Assembly (NCBI RefSeq): GCF_003315195.1
Contig: NZ_QNRV01000017.1
Location: forward strand, 1 to 61,021
Direction of reading: 5' to 3'
DNA: 61,021 bases
DNA from: Sutterella wadsworthensis
GTDB lineage: Bacteria > Pseudomonadota > Gammaproteobacteria > Burkholderiales > Burkholderiaceae_F
The position numbers and the translations under genes are program-made. Position 1 is the first letter of the stretch; every line of letters starts with the position of its first letter. Positions 43,334 to 51,301 of this stretch are shown here, in pieces. The notes beneath the pieces were generated by a model, which made no database searches, was not told the DNA's origin, and saw only the letters and a list, made by a program, of their open reading frames with translations.

Positions 43334-44863
43334 TTAGAGCGCCTTCATGTGACTCATCGCTTCGCCCATTTCTGCTTCTTCGGGCGAGAGATACCGGCCG
43401 GTGGTTGCAACAGAAGCGTGTCCCATGGCGGCCTGAACGACATTGACGCTCATTTCCTTTAGGGCCGAGACCGCAAAGGTGTGGCGCAGCCAGTGTGTGG
43501 ACGATGCACGCAGTTTGGCGGCGTCAAGCGGCGCACTGAGCGCCACCTCATCGGCCACGCGGTCGAAGAAGGACTCCAGCACACGATAGAGGCCGCTGCG
43601 GCTCATGGGGCCGCCAGGATTGCGGCCGCGTCCGAGGTTTACGAGGAGCGGTGTATCCGGAGGCGTCTGAGCGGCTTCGGGAATGCCTCGTGCTGCGAGT
43701 GCCTGATTGATGATGCTGAGCTGCTCAGCGGTGAGCGGCAGCCGTCGGACTTTGCTGCCTTTGCCGATCACTTCAATGGCCGGACGCTCACCGCCGCCGA
43801 AGCTGCGCCGGACAATCCAGCCGGTACGGGCTTCAAGCATTTCAGAAGCCCGCAGACCGAGTGATTTGCCAAGCATCAGGATGAGCTTCATACGTTCACG
43901 CGGCTGTCCCTCCGGGATGAGCGACAGGTGCCCTGTGATTTCACTCCACTGTTCGGGGGTAAGCGATCGATCGGCAAATGCCTGCGGCGCGCCTTCGCCC
44001 TTCAGAAGCGGTACCTTGGGGCTCACTTGGTCGAAGGGATTGAAGATGAGGTAGCCCGTGCGCTTCAGAAAATTAAAGAGCTGGCGCACGACGACGATGG
44101 CGTTTCGGCGGCTTGCCGGCGAAAGCGGGCCATTGTAGGGCCGCCAGGCTGCGGATGATCGTTCGGCATTTTTTTCGCCGATCCAGAATGCCTGCGGAAT
44201 CCGCCATTTTCGGCTGAACGTCTTGTCATCGGTTCGCCCGAGATCTTCGAGCCAGCGCAAGTACTGAGAAGCTTCATCGGCGCGAATGTCCGAGAGCGCC
44301 GTTTCTTTTTCGACCAGACTCCAGAGCAGAAAACGTTCAGCTTCCTTTCGATAGCTCGCATGCGTATTGGGATTCCCGGCTCGAGCGTTAAGCCAAGTAC
44401 GGATGGCTTCCAGGTCATCGCGGGCAGAGAGCGCACAAGCCGCGGCCGGCGCCCGGTTGAGTCCCTTTTTGCCCGAGAGCGCCTCGGGGAGTTCAATTTG
44501 TTCAATCGGGCGAATACGCGGGTCGCCCGGCGCAGAGAGCCCGCGTGAAGCATCGGTCTGACGCCGGCTGGCCGATGTGCGCACCGCCGGGAGCGAACCG
44601 GGCGGAAAGAAGCGCGGCGTCACTTCACCGACGGATTTGCCCCAGCGCGCCAGCCACATCATGAGTTCCCCGGCCAGAGCGGCATCAAGCCCTTCAATTC
44701 GGCGAAACCAGGTATTTCCGAGTGCTGCTGCGCATTCGTAGAGATCCTCGACAGTTTCAATGCCCGCTGCCGCCATCGGCAAGGCAACAGTGGGCGTCAG
44801 CAGCCGCGCGAGACGGTCGTCGGGAGAAAGCGTGCGTTCAGGAAGGGATGGAAGTTTGGCCAT
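43334..44863 (-). CDS. Tyrosine site-specific recombinase (phage-integrase family, DUF3701-type N-terminus)
   Basis: 509 residues. N-terminal region like the betaproteobacterial DUF3701 integrase extension (GIETVEDLYECAAALGNTWFRR), then a core-binding SAM-like domain (about 165-290), then the catalytic domain. Catalytic residues are visible: Arg in GLRASEM, Lys in GKGSKVRRLPL, HWLRHTF (His-x-x-Arg), GHASVATTGRYL with the tyrosine nucleophile. All are intact. No phage or island genes adjoin it, and the flanks are core genes. ATG 44863 is preferred over TTG 44944. Could be a stable chromosomal recombinase or a remnant of an element. Confidence 0.85.
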   Translation of the reverse strand: MAKLPSLPERTLSPDDRLARLLTPTVALPMAAAGIETVEDLYECAAALGNTWFRRIEGLDAALAGELMMWLARWGKSVGEVTPRFFPPGSLPAVRTSASRRQTDASRGLSAPGDPRIRPIEQIELPEALSGKKGLNRAPAAACALSARDDLEAIRTWLNARAGNPNTHASYRKEAERFLLWSLVEKETALSDIRADEASQYLRWLEDLGRTDDKTFSRKWRIPQAFWIGEKNAERSSAAWRPYNGPLSPASRRNAIVVVRQLFNFLKRTGYLIFNPFDQVSPKVPLLKGEGAPQAFADRSLTPEQWSEITGHLSLIPEGQPRERMKLILMLGKSLGLRASEMLEARTGWIVRRSFGGGERPAIEVIGKGSKVRRLPLTAEQLSIINQALAARGIPEAAQTPPDTPLLVNLGRGRNPGGPMSRSGLYRVLESFFDRVADEVALSAPLDAAKLRASSTHWLRHTFAVSALKEMSVNVVQAAMGHASVATTGRYLSPEEAEMGEAMSHMKAL

Positions 44864-44997
44864 AACCGACAAGGAAAAATGGGGAGGGTTGAGGCGGCAG
44901 TATTGCTTTAGGAGACCTCGCCTACTAAACCGCCTGCGAGGCAAGGCTAATATACGTTGGAAGCTTATGGCGCACTCAAACGCTTTGCGAGAGTGTG

Positions 44998-47181
44998 ATG
45001 CTCCTCTCTTTCATTTCATCATTTTTGCGCATCATGACGAAGATTCGCCGGTTCCCTTTTTTTTCGGCCGCCGCCGTCCTCGCGCTGACTGTTCCGCTTT
45101 CAGCCTTGGCCGACTATCCCGACCTGCCGCCGGAACCGCCGCGCGCGGCTTCGTCCTTCATCGGCATGGGAGCGGCTACCGGCACGCCTTCAGGGGATGT
45201 TGCTCAGGCTGTGAAGCCCGTTTTGCGCTCGCTTCCTGTGCCGACAATGGTACAGTCGGCGCCTTTTAATAAAAGCGATCTTTATGCGGTGCCGGTGACA
45301 ACCAATTTCCCGCGCCCTTTGAAGATCGGCGTGCAGGCTTCTTTAGGCTTGTCGTCTCGAGCGCAGTGGCTGCGATTTACGCTCGAAGAACTCAAGTACG
45401 TTCTGGGCGAGGCGAATCTAGAAATTCTCTGGTTTGACAATCGGCAGCTCGAACTTGGCGTCAAGAGCCGTCAGCTCGACTTCATCCTTGCCGATGCGGA
45501 TGAATTCGCGCTGGCGCAGTCGACTGGATATTACGAGGCCTCCGCAAGTTTTCTGCCTAATGCGGCGATTCGTGCCGAAGATGCGCAGGCCGCGGTCATT
45601 TTTACGCGCCGCGGACGTGAGTCGACAGCGTTCAGTGCTTTGGCCAATCCCAGCACGACGTTTGCCGCCACCAGCCGCGACTCCTTGGCCGGCTGGGACG
45701 CGGCGGTAGTGAAACTCTTTCAGCACGGTATTTCTCGCATCGACATAGAAGATCGAACAACCTTTTACGGGTGGTCCTCTGCCTCAGTGCTTCATGCCGT
45801 GCTTTCAGGAGCGCAGACGGTAGGCATTCTTCCGGCATGCGAACTTGAAAAGCTCGAAAACCGCGGGAAGGTCGGCATCACGCATGACCTTTCAATCTTT
45901 TCTCCGCAAAGGGACGACACGCTTTCCTGCGCCCACTCGACGATTACCTATCCGTCCATCACGGTGGGCGTGCTGCGTACGCTTGATCCTGCTTGGAAAA
46001 AGGCTGTCAGCACGGTGCTTTATGCCGCGGCAAGCCAGCGCTACGGCGGCGAGTGGGCGCTTCCGGCCGTCAACCGTACGATTTACGATTTGTTTTACGA
46101 ATTGAAGCGCGGTCCGTACGAAAACCTCGGGTCATGGAATCTCAACCGTTTCCTGCGTGAAAATGCCGAGTTCATTGCCTTTGCGCTCTTGGCGGCCTTC
46201 ATCATCATTTCGTATGCCGTCAGTTTGTCGGTATTAGTTAAGCGCAAGACTGCGCAGCTGCGCAGAGCCCTCGAAGAGCGTGAAATGATCGAGGCCGAAG
46301 CCGTTCAGTCGCGTCAGCATATTGCCAACCTTGAACGCACCGGCATTGTCGGACAGATGTCCACGATCATTGCGCATGAGCTCAAGCAGCCGCTTGCGGC
46401 TATTGTCAATTTCGCGGGCAGCCTGAATCGCCGCGTGCAGAAGGGCAATTACGACGAGAAAGCGTTTGGCTGGGCACTGGGGGAAATTCTGGATCAGGCC
46501 GAGCGCGCCAATCAGATTGTCAACCGAGTCCGAGCCTACGCCAAACACGACTATCCGCCGCGAACCATTGTGGATTTGTACGGCGTCATCGGGAATGCCA
46601 TCACCAACTTCCGTCGTGCGCGGCAGACGGCTGCGGAAGTGATCGTGCGCGTGAACAAGCACTCTATGGCGGAGGTGGACGCGTGGGAAATTGAACTCGC
46701 GGTCTTGAATCTCATGAAAAACGCAGCAGACGCCATTTCCGGCGTTGAACACCCGAAGATCATCGTTTCTCTCACGCCCATTGACGAAAAAACTTGGGCG
46801 CTTTCTGTGGAGGACAACGGTCCTTACATTACCGATGAGGCCTTTGACAATCTTTTCAAGCCTCTGCAAACCACTAAAGGCGCTGACGGAATGGGGCTGG
46901 GACTCTCCATTATTGCAAGCATCGCCGAGCGGCACGCCGGACGCTGTACGGTCGAACGGGCAGGAGCGCAGGGGCTGCGCTTTACGCTGGTGCTCCCGAG
47001 GATCGTCGGCGGCAATGAACCTGACCTTGCCGAGGACGGACTTCCGCCGAAGATGACGGTTTATAAGGAAGGAGAATTGGCTTCAGCGAGAGGGGCCGAC
47101 GATTTCCGCATTGAGAATGCCAAACCCAAAACGCGCGCGGCAACGATGGATCCTAACAATACGAACGTGAGCGGTATCTAG
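44998..47181 (+). CDS. TtrS/TorS-like sensor histidine kinase with PhnD-type periplasmic domain
   Basis: 727 residues: signal peptide or anchor (1-38), periplasmic PhnD-like binding domain (about 105-365: RPLKIGVQASLGLSSRAQWL, LDFILADADEF, SITVGVLRTLDP), membrane helix (392-414), HisKA with the phospho-acceptor His 460 in IAHELKQPLAAIVN, and HATPase with N-box NLMKNAADAI, VEDNGP and GMGLGLSI. The layout is that of TtrS. It is divergent in position from no regulator: no response regulator is nearby. Downstream lies the mccA regulatory region, so it probably senses a sulfur oxyanion and controls mccA. Start could also be ATG 45034. Confidence 0.85.
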   Translation: MLLSFISSFLRIMTKIRRFPFFSAAAVLALTVPLSALADYPDLPPEPPRAASSFIGMGAATGTPSGDVAQAVKPVLRSLPVPTMVQSAPFNKSDLYAVPVTTNFPRPLKIGVQASLGLSSRAQWLRFTLEELKYVLGEANLEILWFDNRQLELGVKSRQLDFILADADEFALAQSTGYYEASASFLPNAAIRAEDAQAAVIFTRRGRESTAFSALANPSTTFAATSRDSLAGWDAAVVKLFQHGISRIDIEDRTTFYGWSSASVLHAVLSGAQTVGILPACELEKLENRGKVGITHDLSIFSPQRDDTLSCAHSTITYPSITVGVLRTLDPAWKKAVSTVLYAAASQRYGGEWALPAVNRTIYDLFYELKRGPYENLGSWNLNRFLRENAEFIAFALLAAFIIISYAVSLSVLVKRKTAQLRRALEEREMIEAEAVQSRQHIANLERTGIVGQMSTIIAHELKQPLAAIVNFAGSLNRRVQKGNYDEKAFGWALGEILDQAERANQIVNRVRAYAKHDYPPRTIVDLYGVIGNAITNFRRARQTAAEVIVRVNKHSMAEVDAWEIELAVLNLMKNAADAISGVEHPKIIVSLTPIDEKTWALSVEDNGPYITDEAFDNLFKPLQTTKGADGMGLGLSIIASIAERHAGRCTVERAGAQGLRFTLVLPRIVGGNEPDLAEDGLPPKMTVYKEGELASARGADDFRIENAKPKTRAATMDPNNTNVSGI

Positions 47182-47277
47182 GCGCTCACATACTCTGTCA
47201 ATGAGGGCATCTTCGGCAGACAGAGAATCCAAGTACGGGCAAGCCCGCGGCAGCCGCGAGGCTGACTGTAATTTCAA

Positions 47278-47314
47278 GGCTCAAGCGTTGACTAAAGACG
47301 TTTGAGCCTTTTTT
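47278..47314 (+). terminator. Intrinsic terminator after the sensor kinase gene
   Basis: GGCTCAAGCGT (47278-47288) pairs with ACGTTTGAGCC (47298-47308) with one G-T pair, followed by six T residues. This separates the kinase transcript from mccA. Confidence 0.9.
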
Positions 47315-48001
47315 CTCCCTAGGGCTGTCATCCGTACGGACGGTTGCTACGCGTCTCTGAAGCGCTTTGAAAGACACTCTCAAATAAGGTTTGGCAGTAC
47401 TCAGAATGTACGAAAAAAATGAACGTTCAGATCGAAGTCGTTAGGCAAAACGTAGCTATCGGCAACTAATTATCCATAAAATATTTCTAAATTCAGGGTC
47501 GGTAATTTCCCTAAATACCTAGGTTTATCCTATAGTTAAATGAGAACAATTCTCAGTACCAATCAAAAAAGACAATTATCAGATTTGATATTGTCATATG
47601 GGAATTCGATAGTAAAAATCGATAAACAAAACTATACGTTCCGAAAATCGGAATCGTATATCGTGTCAACCTAAAAAGGGTGACAAAATATCTCTAGAGA
47701 GGTATTTATGTTCGATATAACAGCCTGCATCGTTCGGAAATGACGAAAGTCGAGCAAACATTTGAAATATATCGAAATGATCCATTAAGACATCCTGAAG
47801 AGCACCTAATTCTGAGTATTTTTGACTATTCAGAAGGTTGAGAACACTCCCCAAAAGGTTTTGAGTCTTAAGAAGAAGTTAAGGGAGTAAATTGATGTTG
47901 CGCCGCCCGTGAGGGATGCGCATTGACCTCAAAGAAGCCGATCGAAAGATCTGAGCTATTTAACAACATCTATATATATAGAGACCCGAAAGGAGCTAGA
48001 T
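47315..48001 (+). promoter_or_regulatory. AT-rich regulatory region upstream of mccA
   Basis: About 690 bases without a credible gene and visibly richer in A/T than its neighbours. It holds operator-like dyads of identical geometry: TGAGAA-3-TTCTCA (47541-47555) and TTCCGA-3-TCGGAA (47639-47653). Also present are TCTCTAGAGA (47691-47700), TTCTGA/TCAGAA arms (47810-47835) and a TCTATATATATAGA palindrome (47969-47982) just before an AAAGGAG ribosome site. Probable binding sites for a response regulator or other activators; the exact promoter is not assigned. Confidence 0.5.
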
Positions 48002-49978
48002 ATGACCAAGCAGCACAAGCTTCTGTCTCTCGCCGCCTGTATGTCGGCAGCGCTCGTCGCTTCGTCAGCCATGGCAGCTGAAACCCCGGCGGCCCAGACC
48101 TCCGCCAAAGAAGTTCTCCCGCGTACGCTTGAAGGCTATGTCTCTCAAGATAAGGCTTTCTGGGACTACCTGAAGGCTAATCACCCCTACTTCAAGTATT
48201 TGAAGGAAGGCCGCGTTGTCGGTAAGTTCACGATGTCCGATCGTGAAGAAGAATGGGTGAATTTCGGCGGCGGCGACAAGTACCGTGAAGACACCGGTCG
48301 TACGACCGCTGTGACGTACCGCCTCCCGTACGAATCCTTCCTCGATCTGCCGAACAATTTCGTCGGCCCGAAGAAGTGCGGCGAATGCCACCCCTCTCAG
48401 TATGAAAAGTGGGAACGTTCGCGTCACAACAAGATCGTTCGCTTCCCGGAAGAAATGACCGAAGCCGTGGTTCAGGGCGACCTGAAGCGTCCGCTTTACG
48501 GCTCGAAGGCTTCCGTCCTTCCTGAAGGCATCAATGTCGAGGACGTCTACGTCCTGATGGGCACGCCGCGTACGAAGTACGGCTTCGTCGATAAGTGGCT
48601 CGTCCGTGGTACCTACCACATCGAAGACGGCGGCAGCCTCTCCCAGGCTACCGGTAAGATCGTTGCCGGCGGCAACCAGTTCTCCCGCAACTGGGCCGAA
48701 CACATCACCCCTGAAGTTGCCAAGAAGATCAACGCATGGGATCCGACCTTCCCGACCAAGCTCGAAGACTTCGGTGCTCAGAGCTCCAAGGTCTGGGGTA
48801 TGAACTCCTACGGTGCTTCGAACCGTAAGCAGGCCATGTTCCAGCCGGGTTCGTCCTACTGCGAAATCTGCCACACCTGGAAGTTCGACTTCAAGAGTCA
48901 GGATGAACTCTTTGCCGCCCTCGGCGACGGCGAAAAGCTTCGTGCGCACACGATCGCTAAGGGCGTGAGCTGCGAAGAATGCCACGGCGCAGGTGCTCAC
49001 CTGTACGGCGCCCGCGGTGCCGGCATGCCGTCCGACTGCGAACGCTGCCACCAGCGTTTCGTCTACAACCGTGAAGACGCTAAGGCCAATCCCAAGGCTC
49101 CGTTCACGTCTTACTTCAAGAGCTTCTGCCCGGCTTGCGGTACCGAAGGTTCGCAGTCGCACTACACGAAGCACTATCAGAAGGGCATGCGCTGCACGAC
49201 CTGCCATGACCCGCACGAAGTTACGTCCAACGACTGGACCAGCCAGTACACGGTTCCGAACCTGAAGAAGAACTGCCAGGACTGCCACACCACGGCCGCC
49301 TACTTCTTCTCGCAGGGCGGTACGCACAGCCGCAACAGCTGCGAATCCTGCCATATGCCGAAGATGGGTTCCTGCGAAAACTTCGCCGCGATCCAGCGTC
49401 CTGACATGGCCGGCTTCGACAACGTCCGTGCGTCCCACATCTGGCGCATCCTCGTTGATCCGGAAAAGAAGTCCATCAACCCGCCTGAAGGCGCTGACCG
49501 CAAGCTCGTGTCGCCGAAGGGCTGGCACCTGACCAAGGACGAAGGCCGTCCGTACCTCGACTTGATGTGGACCTGCGGCCGTACGGCTTACCAGGATAAG
49601 CACGTCGTCGACGCGATGGGCTGCCACAGCCCGATCCAGTCGAAGTTCCCGGAAATGATGCGCTTCAAGGATCAGAAGACCATCTATAACAAGGTCATCG
49701 CCTGGCAGACCCCCGTCAAGGAAGGCTATGCCAAGGTCATCGCCGACATGGCCAGCATCCAGGATCTGCTGAAGGTCACGAAGCTCTCGACGGCCGATCG
49801 CGCGCAGGTTCAGCTCTATGCTGAAGAAGCCCGCCTGAATGCCGCCAAGATCAAGGACGACGGCTCCTGGGGTGTCCACGCTCCGAAGTTTGCCAAGCAG
49901 CTCGTTGACGAAGCCACGACGTACACCACGCAGGCTCTCGCCATCCTGAATGCCGCGAACAAGACCGCCAAGAAGTAA
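48002..49978 (+). CDS. mccA: Octaheme c-type cytochrome dissimilatory sulfite reductase MccA
   Basis: Periplasmic enzyme reducing sulfite to sulfide. 658 residues with a signal peptide (cut near AMA-AE, about 25). Seven CxxCH heme sites: 126-130, 287-291, 324-328, 346-350, 398-402, 425-429 and 447-451. The eighth is the MccA hallmark CX15CH: Cys 525, Cys 541, His 542. Non-heme cysteines at 376, 379 (FCPACG) and 458 could supply the Cu(I) ligands known from Wolinella MccA. Strong AAAGGAG ribosome site and very strong codon bias (nearly all Lys AAG, C-ending codons) suggest high expression. Followed by a terminator, then accessory genes. Confidence 0.96.
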   Translation: MTKQHKLLSLAACMSAALVASSAMAAETPAAQTSAKEVLPRTLEGYVSQDKAFWDYLKANHPYFKYLKEGRVVGKFTMSDREEEWVNFGGGDKYREDTGRTTAVTYRLPYESFLDLPNNFVGPKKCGECHPSQYEKWERSRHNKIVRFPEEMTEAVVQGDLKRPLYGSKASVLPEGINVEDVYVLMGTPRTKYGFVDKWLVRGTYHIEDGGSLSQATGKIVAGGNQFSRNWAEHITPEVAKKINAWDPTFPTKLEDFGAQSSKVWGMNSYGASNRKQAMFQPGSSYCEICHTWKFDFKSQDELFAALGDGEKLRAHTIAKGVSCEECHGAGAHLYGARGAGMPSDCERCHQRFVYNREDAKANPKAPFTSYFKSFCPACGTEGSQSHYTKHYQKGMRCTTCHDPHEVTSNDWTSQYTVPNLKKNCQDCHTTAAYFFSQGGTHSRNSCESCHMPKMGSCENFAAIQRPDMAGFDNVRASHIWRILVDPEKKSINPPEGADRKLVSPKGWHLTKDEGRPYLDLMWTCGRTAYQDKHVVDAMGCHSPIQSKFPEMMRFKDQKTIYNKVIAWQTPVKEGYAKVIADMASIQDLLKVTKLSTADRAQVQLYAEEARLNAAKIKDDGSWGVHAPKFAKQLVDEATTYTTQALAILNAANKTAKK

Positions 49979-50039
49979 TCCTTCCTGAGTGATCTTTCCC
50001 GAAGAGGGCTCTGCAAAGAGTCCTCTAGGAGCAGGATAG

Positions 50040-50080
50040 AAAAGCTCGACAGTTTCGACTGCCGAGCTTTTCGTGTTTTT
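50040..50080 (+). terminator. Intrinsic terminator after mccA
   Basis: AAAGCTCG-A-CAGT (50041-50053) pairs with ACTG-C-CGAGCTTT (50058-50070) around a UUCG tetraloop, followed by TCGTGTTTTT. mccA is thus largely a single-gene transcript. Confidence 0.92.
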
Positions 50081-50141
50081 ACTTTGATTTATAAGGATAT
50101 TTCAAGTATTGCCATAACAATTGCTTAATCTTTTCCTGTTA

Positions 50142-50191
50142 GGGTTCGCCATAAATCCCTATGCATTGCCGAACCCAAAAAAGCAATGCAT
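50142..50191 (+). promoter_or_regulatory. Interleaved complementary arms in the leader of the mcc accessory operon
   Basis: GGGTTCG (50142-50148) can pair with CGAACCC (50170-50176), while ATGCATTGC (50161-50169) can pair with GCAATGCAT (50183-50191). The order A-B-A'-B' allows either an H-type pseudoknot or two exclusive hairpins, 28 bases before the next ATG. Confidence 0.5.
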
Positions 50192-50218
50192 CAGCAGACC
50201 CTTCACGAAGGAAGAAAA

Positions 50219-50716
50219 ATGCAGAAGAAGTCCTTTGCCGCGTTCAGCACGGCGCTTGCCGCGGTCCTGATGATCTCGACCGGTTCTCCGGCTTATGCCG
50301 CCGATGCCGCTGACGGCTCCAAAATGACCGTGCAGCAGATGCGCCAGCCGATTCCGCTCTCGCTCAACAAGGTTTCGAAGGTGCTTGGACAGCCTGACGT
50401 CTATGTCTACGACTGCAATCCGGAAGACATTTATGAAAAGAGCCATTTGAAGGGATCCATTCATGCCAACAAGGCCGATTGGATGAATCTGCTGCCGAAA
50501 GACAAAAAGAATTCCTTTGTGATTCTTTACTGCATCAACCGTATGTGCACCGTCTCGTTTGAAGCGGCACTGGAGGCGATTAACGCCGGCTACGAGAATG
50601 TGTACGTCATGCCTGACGGCATTCAGGGGTGGGTCTCCAACGGCTATCCCTTTGAAGGCACTTCTTGGAAGCCGTACGAAAGCAAAGCACCTGTGCTTTT
50701 GCAGCGCAAGGACTGA
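50219..50716 (+). CDS. Periplasmic rhodanese-like protein of the mcc locus
   Basis: 165 residues with a signal peptide (cut near AYA-AD, about 27). The rest is a single rhodanese fold: VYVYDCNPEDIYEKSHLKGSIHA, then the active-site loop CINRMCT (Cys 105, with a second Cys 110) and GIQGWVSNGYPFEG. Likely handles sulfane sulfur, sulfite or a metal thiol in the periplasm in support of MccA; the exact reaction is unknown. ATG 50219 follows a GAAGGAAG site. First gene of a rightward operon with DUF4418, ABC and thioredoxin genes. Confidence 0.85.
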   Translation: MQKKSFAAFSTALAAVLMISTGSPAYAADAADGSKMTVQQMRQPIPLSLNKVSKVLGQPDVYVYDCNPEDIYEKSHLKGSIHANKADWMNLLPKDKKNSFVILYCINRMCTVSFEAALEAINAGYENVYVMPDGIQGWVSNGYPFEGTSWKPYESKAPVLLQRKD

Positions 50717-50762
50717 AGCATTGCTCACCCATTGCGGCAAAGAGCAGAATGCTTGCTGTTTG

Positions 50763-50782
50763 ATGCACACTAAGGTGTGCAT
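50763..50782 (+). promoter_or_regulatory. Intercistronic hairpin
   Basis: ATGCACAC (50763-50770) pairs perfectly with GTGTGCAT (50775-50782) over a four-base loop, between the rhodanese and DUF4418 genes. A looser GCATT/AATGC pairing precedes it. Without a T-tract it is more likely an mRNA-processing or stability element than a terminator. Confidence 0.5.
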
Positions 50783-50812
50783 GCAGCATTTCGTCTTAGC
50801 GGAGATTAAACA

Positions 50813-51211
50813 ATGAATTCCAACCATCCCGCGCTGATTTCCGGCGGGTTATTTTTCGTCATCGGCCTGGCTTTGGCCGCCGCGCTTTTTACGGGGCTCT
50901 TGCCGCATTGCTGGCACAACGGTCCGAGCGTCTGCTATTGGATGACTAGAGCAGCAGGCGGCGCATCGGCGGTTGTTGCATTTCTCGGTCTCGCCATGAT
51001 GTTCTCTCGATCGGCCGGTGCGGGATTCGGCATGGCTGTCGGGGTCTTCTTAAATGCAATTCTGATTGCCGGCGTTGCGGGTCCGCTGATTGGGCCGTGC
51101 CCGAGTCCGATGATGCACTGCCACAGCATCACTCAGCCGGTGCTGATTGTTGCCGCAGCGGTCATCGCAGTCATTGCGCTGATTGAGATCCGCAGATTGG
51201 CCTGCCGCTGA
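50813..51211 (+). CDS. DUF4418 family membrane protein
   Basis: 132 residues, four membrane helices (about 10-28, 45-65, 72-92, 103-123). Conserved-looking Cys/His sites lie at the helix ends: LLPHCWHNGPSVCYW, GPCPSPMMHCHSITQPV. I recognise DUF4418, whose members travel with FtsX-like ABC permeases. The soft-ligand residues suggest metal (for example copper) or thiol handling at the periplasmic face; that is inference. Preceded by GCGGAG at a good distance and followed by the ABC genes. Confidence 0.8.
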   Translation: MNSNHPALISGGLFFVIGLALAAALFTGLLPHCWHNGPSVCYWMTRAAGGASAVVAFLGLAMMFSRSAGAGFGMAVGVFLNAILIAGVAGPLIGPCPSPMMHCHSITQPVLIVAAAVIAVIALIEIRRLACR

Positions 51212-51301
51212 AGCGGTTATTCACCCAAAATAAACAGGATGCTGCCTTCTCGGAATTGGCCGGCTCTGCCGGCCAAGCACAGAAGGAAAGATTTAGAGAG
51301 C

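Noticed and set aside
47666-47854. 62-codon minus-strand ORF in the AT-rich region before mccA
   Set aside because: Looks protein-like at first, but starts with TTG, lacks a ribosome site, and is closed by a stop shortly upstream; no family match. Could be a decayed fragment.
48065-49879. 604-codon ORF antisense to mccA
   Set aside because: It arises from the strict codon bias of mccA. Its translation is Val/Arg/Leu-rich low-credibility sequence, there is no ribosome site, and the sense strand encodes an unmistakable octaheme cytochrome.
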